DNA from: Dermanyssus gallinae
Taxonomy: Eukaryota; Arthropoda; Arachnida; Mesostigmata; Dermanyssidae
NCBI GenBank assembly: GCA_003439945.1
Contig: QVRM01001496.1
Coordinates: 309,001-373,000 of the forward strand
Reading direction: 5' to 3'
DNA: 64,000 nucleotides
A model generated the notes under the pieces. The model saw only the letters and a program-made list of their open reading frames with translations, was not told where the DNA came from and ran no database searches. This document shows positions 42,780-54,649 of this stretch, one piece after another. The position numbers and the translations under genes were made by a program. Numbering within the stretch: the stretch's first letter is position 1; each line of letters starts with the position of its first letter.

Positions 42780-44030
42780 GAGGGCTGAGTATGGCGCACC
42801 TATCGTTACGAGCAGCTAGCGTGACTAACGTGGAACTCACAAAACCACTAGAACCGTATTCCTCCTCCCCTTCCAAGCTCGATATTGGTTTGGCATTACT
42901 TCGAAATCACGGGAAAGGCGCCGTCACTGCTTCCTCTGCTTCCTTACGTCTTTACGCACTATAGTGTGAGCCCCATGCCAAGTGTAACCCCTCGCGGCTC
43001 TCTCCCCTGGACAGACGTCTCGGTCGTTGCATTGCCCGAGCCTCTCCTTTCTGGCTTTTTCAGAGTCCCCCCGGGGTGACAAAATTGCGTCGAATCAATT
43101 TGTTGCCTTCTTGGACGCCTTCTCACCGTGTCGTCGGCGACCTCTCTGATAGCAGAAAGAGCCTTTCTGACCGTGGAACCCGCCTCCCGTGCAGAACTGT
43201 GTGCGCCGGTTTACATGGTACGGTTTGCCAGAGCCGCACGTCACACATATTTCGCTGTTTGCCTTTTTAATCAACACGTGTAGGCACCGAACAAGGTGGC
43301 TTAGTGGCAAAGGTCGTGTGTTCAAGAACTGGGCCGGCCACTGTTAAAATGGTTTTCATAATTTTCAATTTAGAGAAGGTGAATGCCGGAGTGGATTATA
43401 ATCAGCGATGATTGGACAAAAAACGGAGGGCCCATATGTCTCGATAAAAATAGATGATTCATTAGCGTCCAATCCCCCTTTATCATTGTCACTTTAAAAC
43501 TGACAGTGTCCGGTCAGCACCTGCGTCGTACAGTAGAAAAGCTCACCATCCTGGCAGTCGTAGTACACCATAGTCCAGTATCAGACCCTTAATTCAGCTT
43601 CCCTTGACCCGGGTCTTTCTGGTTACGTCAAAATGTCTGTCTAGAGAACATTTGCCTCTTTTTCCACGCAAGCAGGGCCTATGGCACGATCTTGGCTAAA
43701 ACCAGAAGAACTTTGGTTCGGCTTTGGTCGCGGCTTCTCTGATCGCCAGCATCCGTTGGGCTAACGTTTTTTTCGCGATCCGCAGTGCTGTGTGCGCCCA
43801 GATCGGGGCCGCATACAACTTCGTTGATTCGGCCACTGTCGCTGGCAGTCGTCTTGAGGTTTCCGTCATTTCACCCGTCCTTGGCGCAATACGCGCTAGG
43901 TTCAGGAAGGCCTTTTTGGCTTTATCAGTTACGTACGTCACATACGCTGATCCCATAAGTGTCTGTATCGAGAAAGACCCCGAGACAAGATCATCGGTTC
44001 AGTCACCTAGGGGAAATACGGAATTTTCTT
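42780..44030 (-). mobile_element. R1-like LINE, longer 3' part, decayed
   Basis: On the minus strand: an RT thumb region (43956-43696, KAKKAFLNLARI, RRLPATVAEST, LYAAPIW), then a QVLTGHC block near 43520 corresponding to VLTGHG of the copy at 2101, then the family 3' UTR (GTGACTAACGTGGAACTCAC on plus). Frames are broken in several places. Ends uncertain; no target-site duplication found. Confidence 0.7.
43696..43956 (-). pseudogene. R1-like ORF2 thumb-region fragment
   Basis: An 86-codon open frame with the LYAAPIWAHTAL block and LAQRMLAIREA, matching the post-palm part of R1-type RTs (LY.APVW, QR..ALR). Catalytic blocks are absent. Confidence 0.7.
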
Positions 44031-44261
44031 TTCTCTTCATCTAAGTACTTAGCAGTTCATTATGCTAAGAGCATTTTTTGATATCCAGGAGGATAAGGAT
44101 CACGAATCTCCACGTTTTGAAGATTTTTGTAATGAAAGTTACATTAAGGATACACAGAGATTACTTTATCATATTTGTCATTTAAGGCGGCAATTCGCAC
44201 ATTTGAGTTATTATTGCCCTTATACTTTATACTTAAAGTATAAAGCATCTGAATAATAACA

Positions 44262-44600
44262 TTTAGGCCTCCGGCGTTCAGCCTGTGGCCTGCAGAGGCC
44301 GTGATGGTCGAGGCCATCTTCGCACCCTAACCTACTGAGGCGTATGAAGACCACCCTAGATATGTTTACCGCCCCTTAATCGTGGGTTCAGGTGGATATC
44401 TTTTAGGGTGTACCCAACCCGAACCCTAATTGTTTTCTGGGCGGCCAAGGCGGGACGAGGTGGCACAAAGCCGCCCGAAGGCAAGCGCTGTAGAGCACAA
44501 GAAGCCCATCGCTTAGCGCAGTGACACCAGCCTGGGTGGCCAGGACTGCAAGTACTTACGCTGCAGGGACGTAAAATCGCTTTCAACTACTACGTCGTGA
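44262..44600. other. GC-richer stretch, possibly a LINE 3' UTR
   Basis: The compositional shift is abrupt and the left edge ends near ATAATAA. I recognise no motif strong enough to name it. Confidence 0.3.
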
Positions 44601-45180
44601 TTTCTCTCAGCTTCAGAAATTCATCAGAACCTGTGCTAGAGGTCAGGATGCCGTAAAATTACTATTCACATCAATAGTTTGCCCTGACACAACCTTGAAA
44701 TACCCGAACGAAATGGTCTGTCTGTCAACATCTTAGTATGAGCAGTGATATAAGAACGTCGCTAAACGAGGCATGGGAGAACAATTACAGATTCTTTTCA
44801 CTCACTGATATTTCTATTCTTGAGCTTCCTGGTTTTCTACTCTCAGGGGCAAACTAAAGTGGCTGCAAAATTGTCGAAGCTTGCCATCTGTCTAATGCAG
44901 GACCTTCGACTAGTACCATCAGCTGTTCTTAAGCGGCTGACATTTTCCCACCAAGGTTAAAGGTCACGGCGGTATATGCTCCCAATATAAAAAAAAGAAA
45001 GATAAACGTAATTGGCACGGGTAGATCGACACAGGTCATCGGCACTAATCATCGAATCTGTTGAAGACAATCGACACTGGTCAATTTTGTTAATAAGAGT
45101 AAGGTTTGTCTTGTGGTGACGTGGCGGCAGCTTTCAACTGTCTCGATAATTAATTTCTGTTGATTCATTTATTTGCCTGA
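44601..45180. other. No gene seen
   Basis: No recognised structure. Confidence 0.4.
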
Positions 45181-45195
45181 TGTGTGTGTGTGTTA

Positions 45196-45401
45196 GAGAT
45201 GCTTGGTCATCGGGGCTGCTACAACAACAACCGTTGCCTGGTCTTTTCTTTGAGGTCAGAGGAAGGCAGTTAAGGCTGGACGGATTAAGTCCGCATGACG
45301 GCAGATTGATACCAGAGAGCACAAGACTCAGTAGTGGAGCCGTATATGTTTCTGATCCTTCTCAAATGTATTTTATAATGAAGAAAGCCAAGGAGTCATG
45401 A
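45196..45401 (+). other. Exon-like open stretch of unknown origin
   Basis: After a TG-rich tract ending TTAG, a frame stays open for about 67 codons to TGA at 45399. It includes GRQLRLDGLSPHDGRL and SGAVYVSD, loosely like an Ig-domain exon of a matrix protein (L.L.GL.P.D.G.Y). No donor site or next exon is seen, and it ends in a stop. It could be a decayed exon or chance. Confidence 0.2.
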
Positions 45402-48400
45402 GTGGTGACCGCCCAGGTCGGGCAGGTCGAGACAAGGAGCCACGGCATAAAACAGCTAGGTCCTCAACTTATTTTCGATCGGAAATCGCTTTCAGGTCGG
45501 AGTAGCACAGGCAAGAGGCAGGGAGCGCTAAAAATGGAAGACCCTAAATTTGCCTTTTTTATCGGTCTTATTATATATAATATATAATAAACCCTATAAA
45601 AAACGAACGAAATGTAGCCGCTCGTTACCGCTGCGATAGTCAATATTATCGATAATATTATAAATATAAAAACATGCTCAGGCATGATATAGTATGTTAG
45701 CTGTATAAATTTACAGTTACCATTGTATATGCGAGAATGTACTTGGAGAACTAGCTAAGAATATCTAGGCCGTGAGAAAGGACTTTCAGGCTCCTCAAAC
45801 CTAAGGCAAGGGTTTGGTATCGAGATTCAGCGTGGAACAGCGATAGCTGTTCTCGCCGGCTTGCCACTGCTGACGGACTGCCTACCGACGTGATCTGAAC
45901 ATACTCTGCCATACAACTAATATCAAATAAATGTAGTGCATGCTAAGGCATAATATGGTATGGAATTGATATAGAAATAAAATTACTATTGTAACCAAAA
46001 CGTATGCAACCAGTTCTTCACAGCTTCTGTGTATCTGACTTATGTTACTTCCGATATCAGTTTCACAGTTGCAAAAATAGCTATGCATATTTTGGATGCT
46101 AGTGGGAAATATATGCTCTCCACAAGCGTTGACAGATTTCAGAAGGAAAACGTTTAGTTGAATTGATAACCTGCGCCCTCCACCTATTTATTGTGATCCG
46201 ACTTCCGCGTTTAACCTGACACGTAGACGCAACTGGCTGACTATGATCCAGATAGCGGTGCGCAAAGAGCAACGCAAGCCTAAATTCAAAGCAAGCTAGA
46301 CAGGAGAAGAGAGCAAAACAGAGACAAATTGGAAACCTCCGGAAAAGGAGACGCTGAGCAAAATACACGTGTGGCTACAACAGGATACTTGAACTGAAGC
46401 TGTTTTCTTTTGTCTGTCGGAACTACCGTGCCGTTCGGCTCAGATGTGTAACGCATCATTTTAATAAGCAACTCTGTCTACGGCTAGCTGCAGCCACATT
46501 CAGCGATTTGGAAAAGCCTGTGCTACTTGAAGGCCAAAAACTGTGACCGCTTCTAGGCCATTCTCGCTTCGTGCTGTCGTGTAAGTGTAAGATTATCTAA
46601 TCTATCTGTTACGTGAGTCAAATCGCTCGATTTTTTGCAAATAGAGGGTGAAAGCATTTTGAGATGCCGTATAGCTGGATTCAATGCAGGCGGCCACGTT
46701 ATTAGTACAAGGCAAAAAGTAAGTTCCGCTTGTTTGCAACATTGTTGCAACGCCGCCGTATCGCTGGCAGAAAAGTAGTCCGAATTTTAGCATTTTGTTG
46801 TCGTAGACCCCAGAGCGGTACAAAGTGCAAGTGAACAAGCTCGCTCGCTCGCGTTCAACAACGCTGATTGCGGCCCCAGCCAACCAGCTCCGATTAGGGG
46901 TTTACTATCTTCCCGCCGTAGGTTATTCCTGCTGCTTTCTTTTTTTCGTTTTGCTTCAAGAGTTAAGATAAGCGCTAGGTCACTGGGCAGGAGAGAGAGA
47001 CCCCCCCTTGTGTATAGGTGCGTGTGCGGGCCCGTTTCCTGCCTAACCCTAACTTTACTTTCCACACCAGGTTGCGGTCCTAACTCGGCAAACTTATTTA
47101 ATTAGGCTCGTTGCTTAGCAGGAAGGAACACGCGCTCCTCGGAGATTCTGCCCTACAATACTGTTAATTAGCTGCACGCTCTACTTGCTGACGATAACGC
47201 CAGCGAGTGTGTTGAATAAATAGTCACAAGCCGCTGCTATTTGCTCCAGAGTGAAGCTAGGCGACTTTCTTCGGAAGGTTGCCTTAATAAAACGATGTCA
47301 AGTGTATGCCTGCATATAGTTGATATTGCTCTATTATTTTAATTGTTAGTAAAAATGCTCACAAAAAGGTTTTGTCAGCGAAAATCAAATTAATAAAATA
47401 AGTTAAATTACTTCTCCGATTTGGTGGCACGCAAAATATGGTAGGCCGGTAATAGGCCAGGTTATTTATGAAACAACCCATTATCCCACACTCGCCAACA
47501 TTTTGTACAGCGATGTTCTGTCAGCAACATCGATATAACAATATTCGTTTTTTTTTCAGGTGCCTTATTTTGGTTTTCTTGCTACACCCTAAACAAAACA
47601 TTTTGACGCCTCTATTCCATTGTAGAGACTGATTATTTCAACGAGTTCTACGTTTCCCTAAAGGATACTTTTAAACTTTATAACATATCAAAATAACAGC
47701 GTTAAAATTGTCAGAAAAAAGATAGGCCTCATTTAAGGGGGTCGTCAAGCTCGTTACGTAAACGATTTCTCCTAATGAGATGGAGGCAGGGCGAACATGA
47801 CTCGCTTAGAAGTCAGAATAAAGTTACTAGTTTTTGTTATACCGATTGGTCGGCTATTTTAACGTTGGCTAGGGGGGCGTGCAAAACTCGAGGTCATGTG
47901 CTGTCTTAGGTATGAGCTTTAATTTTGAATACAATAAGTTTAAGTCATAACAATCATGAAATAAACACATTCAGAGAGTGTGCATGGACATAAATTTGGT
48001 ACCAAATCGATTTGGGATTGATAATATGGTTACCGTTAGCCGTTTTCCCCAAGCCCGAGGTCGGACTTCCATTAGGTCTTCCCGTGTTAACAGTGGAGGG
48101 ACGCGAAGTGCACGGTGCCGTCACGATATTAAGCGATAATATGCGCGCCCTATGTGCTGAAAAGACGAGGTCTATGACGCTAGTGAAAAAAGCCGGCCCC
48201 AGACGATCAACATATCATCGTCCTCTAAATTGTATGATAAACAAAATATGTTATTAGCAAAAACATTGGAAGCTTTATTATAGCTTACGTTAATCTGAGA
48301 TTTCTTTCAAGTACGTGGCGCGCATTGGAAGTATTCACCTTGATAAGCACGCCAGGCGGTGTCTTTCTGGATCGCTCCCAAGATACGCGAATCGGACTGC

Positions 48401-48788
48401 ACGAGCTGCCTTTGTTGCCACGCTGTAAGTGGCCGTAAGAGAATCTCCACAACAGAGAGAGAGAGACTCTTACAACAACTTACAGTTAGTGCCTATGCAT
48501 TTATGGCTATTGCAAAAGAATCCATAGGCTGGATGAACAAAACCACAACACAAGTTATGACCTTACGTGATTTCTAGGGCTAGCAGTACATAAAAGTACG
48601 CTGCCAAAACAAAGCATGCTTTAATGCAAGTGAAGTGCTTACGGGAAACAGCTGTATACGTTTAAACCATCCAATTGGTCAAAGTTAGTCAGGATAGATA
48701 AATAATACTACTAGTAGTTGGACGCATTGCAATCTAATTTATCTACAATTTATATTACATGTATATTTTAATTTATATACATAGATAT
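45402..48788. other. No gene seen, 3.4 kb
   Basis: Only weak resemblance to foldback-family blocks (GGTACCAAAT near 47998, CCATTGTAGAGACTG near 47618) and a short GA run near 48455. No exon, SINE or TIR recognised. Confidence 0.4.
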
Positions 48789-48789
48789 A

Positions 48790-50109
48790 CGAGGTGTGTT
48801 CAAAAAGTATCGCGATGTTTGCATTTTCGCGGGTTACGTATATTCGAATTTAGATTTTTTGTGGCGTTATGTTGGTACTCATGTCTCTCACTTATGCCGA
48901 CAAGCTCGGCCATTTTGAATGTTCACTTAATTGTTGACAGCTGCTTTGCTTGCACGTGTTTTGGATCGTCTTCGATTTTTACCTATTCAAAAAAATTGAT
49001 CAAAGAACCTGTATCAAATTTTGTGTGAAAAACGAAATTAGGTGCGCGGATGCATTCCGAATGTTGACTGTGGCATACGGAGAAGCTACCTTGGACCGAA
49101 GCAACGTTTATCGGTGGTACAAAATGTTCTCAGAAGGCCGAGAAGATGTGAACGACGAAGAGCGTGCCGGACGCCCGAGCACTTCAACAACAGACGAAAA
49201 AATTAATGAAGTGGAGAAAATGGTATTGGCCAATCGTCGAATCACCGTTAGAGAAGTTGCTGAGGACCTAAACATATCGATTGGCTCGTGCCATTCGATT
49301 TTTATCAATGATTTGGGCATGAGACGGGTCGCCGCGAAATTCGTACCAAAATTGCTCAATTGCGACCAAAAACAGCATCGCATGAACATTGCTAATGAGA
49401 TGTTGGACTCTGTCCGCGACGACGCAAATTTGCTCCAGAGGGTCATAACTGGTGACGAATCGTGGGTTTATGGTTATGACGTGGAAACCAAAGCTCAATC
49501 ATCTCAATAGAAGCTGCCGCACGAACCAAGACCGAAAAAAGCGCGCCAAGTTCGGTCGAATGTGAACGTTTTGCTGACAGTTTTCTTCGATTGCAGGGGC
49601 GTGGTGCATCATGAGTTCTTGCCACAGGGTAGAACGGTCAATAAGGAATATTACCTGCAAGTTATGCGCAATTTGCGCGAAGCAATCCGCCAGAAACGCC
49701 CGGATTTGTGGAAGAACAAAAATTGGCTTTTGCACCGCGATAACGCCCCTGCTCACACATCGTTGCTTGTGCGCGAGTTTTTGGCCAAAAACAACACACT
49801 AATGATGCCGCAGCCACCGTATTCCCCAGATCTGGCCCCCTGTGACTTTTTCTTGTTCCCTAAACTGAAGAGGCCCATGAAAGGACGACGTTACGCTACG
49901 CTTGACGAGATAAAGACGGCATCGAAGGAGGAGCTGAAAAATATTTAAAAAAAATGGTTTTCTGAAGTGCTTCGAAGATTGGAAAAACCGTTGGCACAAG
50001 TGTATAATATCTCATGGGGATTACTTTGAAGGGGACAAAATAGATATTCATGAATAAATGAATATTTTTTGAAAAAACACAAAAGTCGCGATACTTTTTG
50101 AACACCTGC
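48790..50109 (+). mobile_element. Mariner, second family, broken copy
   Basis: The left TIR (48790-48815, starting CGAGGTGTGTTCAAAAAG) matches the intact copy at 56904. The right TIR starts well (TCGCGATACTTTTTGAACAC) but its last bases are changed (CTGCCTA in place of ACCTCGTA). The element is otherwise nearly identical to 56904-58225. Confidence 0.93.
48995..50056 (+). pseudogene. Mariner transposase, inactivated copy
   Basis: Compared with the intact copy the start ATG is ATT (48995-48997), a Trp codon in SSQWK is TAG (49508-49510), and one extra base near 49938-49945 shifts the frame to TAA (49946-49948). Catalytic motifs ITGDESWVYG, HRDNAPAH and YSPDLAPCDFF are all kept. Few other changes are seen, so decay is recent. 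Confidence 0.93.
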
Positions 50110-50205
50110 CTACTTCTGTTGACGCTGTCAAAACTGGCCCGCCTCCAGTCATCAGTAATCGTCTATGTGTCACTTTAATAATTACGACAGTGCCAGTGCC
50201 ACCTT

Positions 50206-50416
50206 AAGCCTGCATACACCTAAAGTTTTCGGGCTGACCCACAGCCAAGATTTAACGTCCACGGTACTGTTTTTCACATTGCTTCATAGGCGGACCCCCA
50301 TAAATACAAATGTGCAACGGTGGGGCTCGAACCCGCGCACCTATGTGTCTCCTCCGGCTGCGAGGCCGCAGACTTAAGCCACCACGCCACCGGGCTTGAC
50401 AAGCCTGCATACACCT
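50206..50416 (-). mobile_element. tRNA-derived SINE, copy 3, with exact TSDs
   Basis: The body, 50222-50400, lies between exact 16-base duplications AAGCCTGCATACACCT (50206-50221 and 50401-50416). On the minus strand: GGTGGCGTGGTGGCTT (A-box region, 50376-50391) and GGGTTCGAGCCCC (B-box, 50321-50334). Exact duplications suggest a young insertion, best for defining the family's length (about 179 bp). Confidence 0.93.
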
Positions 50417-51465
50417 GCGGAATTACAATTGACCGCTAAAATTGCGACAAATAACGGCCTTTGTCGCAGCATATCCGTCTTCCGCGAAACTGACTGAGCG
50501 CGCCACGCAGCCGTATCCTCTCTTCATGATCTCTTTGAAGAAATCACAAAAATTGTTTGCCAAGGGTGGTTCAAGCTGCCCCGTGCTTGTAGTACACCTA
50601 ACTGGCCACGAGCTTATTTCTCTCGGAAGAAAGGGCAGGACCTGACTTACCTCTCTTATCATCAATCATGGGAGCCAGGCGTACCGCCTCGCAGGTGACT
50701 CGTTACCTGTTCGTCGCTGAGCAGGTGGTTCGCTCCCCGACAAGGTGGCACAACGTAGGCTGAGGGCTTCCGTTCTGCTCTTTCGAGCGGTCGAATTTCT
50801 TCCCGCCTAGCGTATTCACGCCTGTCGTCATAGCTTTATGTAAGCTTTTCTACGGTTGAAATAGCCAAGCCTGCGTCTGACTACAAGCTGCGGTGGTTCC
50901 CTCACCTTTACCTGGCGCAAGAGCTCGGGCACCTCACGGTGGGCAAGATAGCAAGCCTGAGAAATCCACTGTCATGATCTCCTCTGGCCCGTTTTCTTCC
51001 ACTTGTCTGCACTTTTCATGGTTCTCTCAAGTATTTTACAACAAGCATCCACATCACGGCCCACCTCGAGGCTATCAACGGCTAAAAGTGCAACTTGCAA
51101 CTGCTGACACCGGTAGGTGCTTTCTTGCAGCCACCTTAAGAGCGTCAAAGCTTTTAATATCGCCATCGACCACGTTATGAAACAGTAGGTCATTGGTACT
51201 ACTTCTCTTATGACGTGTGGTTTCGCGTGCATTTGCACATCTCAGACCAAAATGTTCCATCAACTGGAGCAGCACCTTCCTTTTATCATTAGTCGATCAA
51301 TACAGCCACCTCTGCCGAGCTAAGATTTGGGAGAATGTAAAAAACGACTCTGCTCACCCTCATAGCTGAGAGGCCCACACAAATATCGTTTTTCCTCATA
51401 CACTGCGCCGGCAATAAACGTTTATGTAGGTAGGTTGATAATCTACCCTCTGGTCTACCACTGCC
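50417..51465. other. No recognised gene; possibly body of a decayed LINE on minus
   Basis: Several minus-strand ORFs of 66-88 codons follow the endonuclease fragment at 51466, but I could not match them to known blocks. Confidence 0.35.
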
Positions 51466-51762
51466 TCACGCGGGTAGAACTGCCAGCTGGTGGAGCCAGT
51501 GCTGCATATAATCTATATGCAGTTCCTCCAGCTGGTAAGTCTCCGTTAGGAGTGCAATGTCCACCATTGTAAGCATATCAAGTAGCTCTAGGTCTACTGC
51601 TCCTCTTAGTCTCTCACAGTTCCAAACAAGCAGCTGCGGAAACCTGGTAGTTTCAGCGTTGGCATCTTCAGATCTGTTCAGTGGCTTGTGAATAGCCGGA
51701 CCGCTAGGCGCACTCAAGCTTTCCATAAAAACAAATTTTCGTAGGAAGCACCTCGAGCCCAA
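51466..51762 (-). pseudogene. N-terminal APE endonuclease fragment
   Basis: LLVWNCERLRGAVDLELLDM and VDIALLTETY match the opening of APE domains in LINE ORF2 (..NC.GL......L......D...LTET). The frame ends in a stop soon after. Confidence 0.6.
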
Positions 51763-51828
51763 CGACGAAACAGGATATCTTTGGGCCAGAATTCACTCTT
51801 GCTGCACTACGCGTAGTCGCCGTCACCC

Positions 51829-52355
51829 AGCACTACACAGCACTACACCGCTGTGAGAGGCCGACCCATCAAGGAGGTGGTCTCCCATATGATGACTTCG
51901 GCGGAGGCATGGAGGGAGGCGACGAACTTGTTCGACGCTGTTTTGACACTCAAGACAGCCAAGGAAACGGCCAGGCGGGAGAGGTTTGAGCGGGTCTCTC
52001 GGGAGAGTGGTCGAGACGAGGAGCCGAGGGAGGGGGGAGGGGGTGGGGAGCAGCCAGGCCCTCATGGTCTCGACGCACCCTCACAGGACGGATTACAAAA
52101 TGGCATCCCCCTATCCAACCGCAGGTAGACATGCGGGATGATAGTCAGGAATAGAGCTGATTGAAGGAGAACGGCAGAGACGCCTCTCCCACGGCTTCGC
52201 TGTAATGCCAAAGTAATACCGAGCCTGGAGGGGTAGGGAGGAATCCGGGTTTAGTGGGTTTGCGGGTCTCACACTAGTCACGCAGGCTGCTAGTGGCGCA
52301 TGTGCATCATGCATTCCCGAAACCTCCCAGAACAACAAAAAAAAGCACTACACAG
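51829..52355 (+). mobile_element. R1-like LINE, 5'-truncated, with TSDs and A-tail
   Basis: AGCACTACACAG at 51829-51840 and 52344-52355 bounds an insert with the final ORF2 codons (open through SAEAWREATNLFDAVLTLK to TAG at 52126), the family 3' UTR and an A-rich tail AACAACAAAAAAAA. It landed beside the APE fragment on the opposite strand. Confidence 0.9.
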
Positions 52356-52562
52356 AACACGGGCTTTACTTCCTTGCGTCCGCATTTTAAATACCGCTGT
52401 TGGGTGACTCACAGGATCCGCACGACACAAACTGTGTGTCCTCGGGGGGCACCGGCTCTAGGCAACCCCCGTGACCACAGTCGAACAGTCCTGGTTACAA
52501 ATAACCAGTTGCTCTCCCACTTTAAACGAGATCGAATACTTTGCACATTCAATTTTATAATT
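52356..52562. other. No gene seen
   Basis: Possibly the 3' UTR of the CR1-like element ending at 52637. Confidence 0.3.
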
Positions 52563-52645
52563 TTTTTAAATGAGAACTAAAGCATTGTATAATGCAGTTC
52601 CTTTAATAAACCACGATTTGAATCTTGAATCTTGAAATCTTGAGT
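52563..52645 (+). repeat. CR1-like LINE 3' end with ATCTTGA tail
   Basis: Same block as the end of the 8535-9213 element (AATGAGAACTAAAGCATT, ATAATGCAGTTCC, AATAAACCACGATTTGAATC), then repeated ATCTTGA units. Confidence 0.75.
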
Positions 52646-52900
52646 ATCACGGTAGCAGACGAAAAACGTCTGTCAAGGACACGTCTGTGTCGGCAAAGAA
52701 CAATTCTTGGACCCTAAATTAATGTACTATACGCATGCGATAACACTGAAACTGCTGCGGTGCCCGAAGCCGGATCAGTTAAAGTATATCCGGTCTACAT
52801 ACAAATCGTACACTTAGGTAGATGCAACGCTACATATAGGTACATTGCGATCCGTCTCTACGAATTCTGCGACTGTAGTTGAGATAAGGTCGGGCTTAAA
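52646..52900. other. No gene seen
   Basis: No recognised structure. Confidence 0.4.
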
Positions 52901-53119
52901 TATATATGCAGAGATTAATTTGCTATATCCAATCTTTGCATATATGTGTCTGTCCAAAGTGTCTACATATGGAGGGAGTATTATAGCTGTTTCTGTCGCT
53001 CTTTTCACCTGCAGACTTTAACCACCAGCATGTCTAGAGAACGAAAAAAATGCCGGGTGTTGGTTATTTGTTTACATTTGCATTTAAAAGTTTTCAATTC
53101 GCCGCTTTACGAGTCCCGC

Positions 53120-53154
<35 letters not shown>

Positions 53155-53385
53155 GAGATTAATTTGCTATATCCAATCTTTGCATATATGTGTCTGTCCA
53201 AAGTACCTACATATGGAGATTGTATTATAGCTGGTTCTGTCGCTCTTTCGACCCGCAGACTTTAACCACCGACATGTCTAGAGAACGAAAAAATGCCGGG
53301 TGTTGGTTATTTGTTTAGATTTGCATTTAAAAGTTTTCAATTCGCCGCTTCACAAGTTCTTCAATTTATATATATATATATATTG
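52901..53385 (+). repeat. Tandem duplication of about 240 bp, each unit ending in (TA)n
   Basis: Unit 1 is about 52901-53145 and unit 2 about 53146-53385. Both run from ATGCAGAGATTAATTTGC through CATATGTGTCTGTCCAAAG and CATGTCTAGAGAACGAAA to TTTCAATTCGCCGCTT and then (TA)n (53122-53151 and 53366-53384). A few substitutions separate them. No TIRs or coding frame. Confidence 0.9.
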
Positions 53386-54227
53386 TCCAAGCTTGGCGCA
53401 AAAGAGTGTTTGAAAGCCACTTGCAGTTGTCGTTTGTGCCTTCGTCGGAGTACTGCAGTCGGACGCAATGTCATTCACAGCAGGTCGGCCTTGTTGCCTC
53501 TCCACAGTCGCGTGCCGTCGCTTTGAGAGACGGACATTTCCATTTGAACTTTCCCGACCTGAACGACAAAAAGGATGGCATGTAGAAGAAACGCAGCAAG
53601 GAACGAGACTCTAAACGGACTGTGGCGTATCTGGGTGAAGCGGGGGCGGCCCTAGATTGACCTTACTTATCCTTTCATTTGCAGGTTCTGTTCGCAGATT
53701 TCCAATAAGCACCTAAAGTAAGGACGTGTTTTGGAAGATAGAACGCCATAAAAGCAGCAAACTGGACGAGTGTGTTTTTAGAAGTATAGTGAACCGAAAT
53801 GGCGCGTGGGAGAACGTTCTCAATGACTGATTCTGGCAAAGATATAAAACTACGCGGGATTCCCGTTGCGTTAAATTAGGCTGCATCCCGATACGAACCC
53901 GCAGGTTTCAATATATATATAACTCCTGGTAAGTTGGTACATGCTATGCGTCTGGTGTATTTATTTATACACCATAAACGATATTTTTAACTGCAAGCAG
54001 CACGCATGTAAGCATTCTTGGGTCGGCGTCCTGCTTCTATTATCCGAGCTAGACACACGGAAAGCCTGGAACTTGGTGCTGAGTGAACAATATAGTAATA
54101 GCAAAAACAAAAGAAGTAATAAAACAAACCAAAATATTGTCGACTACGGTATTGAAGTCGAGTAGCCACGGACTGGGTGACTCCGCATTCTAAACGTCAT
54201 ACTTTGCTGACTTGGAAAAACTTTTTT
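53386..54227. other. No gene seen
   Basis: No recognised structure. Confidence 0.4.
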
Positions 54228-54335
54228 GGGCTGACTCTCAGCTAACCTTTAACGCTTACAGAGTTTTTTTCGTTGCATTGTTTCGGAAGACGGACCCATA
54301 AATACAAATGTGCACCGGCGGGGATCAAAATCTCT
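54228..54335 (-). mobile_element. tRNA-derived SINE, copy 4, 5'-truncated
   Basis: Only the 3' body is kept (GGGCTGACTCTCAGC, GACGGACCCATAAATACAAA, GTGCACCGGCGGGGATC on plus). Similarity stops at the B-box, so the A-box is gone. Orientation is as in the other three copies. Confidence 0.75.
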
Positions 54336-54640
54336 CTCTGCTATTTTTGAGGCGAACGAAATGGAGATGACAGACGAGAAACAAGTTTATACCGCGGTAC
54401 ATTGCCTGAAGGAACGCTGGAAAAGATGTTTTGCAAGTTGGTTATAAAAAGAAGTTTAAGAAATTTAGTCGGGTGATAAATTATACCAAAATTGGGCCTA
54501 CGTTGTTTTGCCCTACCCAAAGGGCTGCTCAGGTTCAGATACTAAAACTTAAGAGAACTTAAGTGTTACTCTCGGAGACATTACATGTCTGGACTCAACT
54601 TTACATGCAACGCTTTGATTCCGTGATCGCTAAGATATTC
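54336..54640. other. No gene seen
   Basis: Likely decayed upstream part of the LINE fragment that follows. Confidence 0.3.
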
Positions 54641-54649
54641 TTACGTCCA

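Noticed and set aside
43290..43345. tRNA-like sequence on plus (TGGCTTAGTGG followed by TGTTCAAGAACT)
   Set aside because: The A-box matches well but the B-box is poor, spacing is short, and no acceptor stem or repeat copies were seen.
47870..48010. Further foldback-family copy
   Set aside because: Only GGTACCAAAT and a few scattered words agree; too weak to call.
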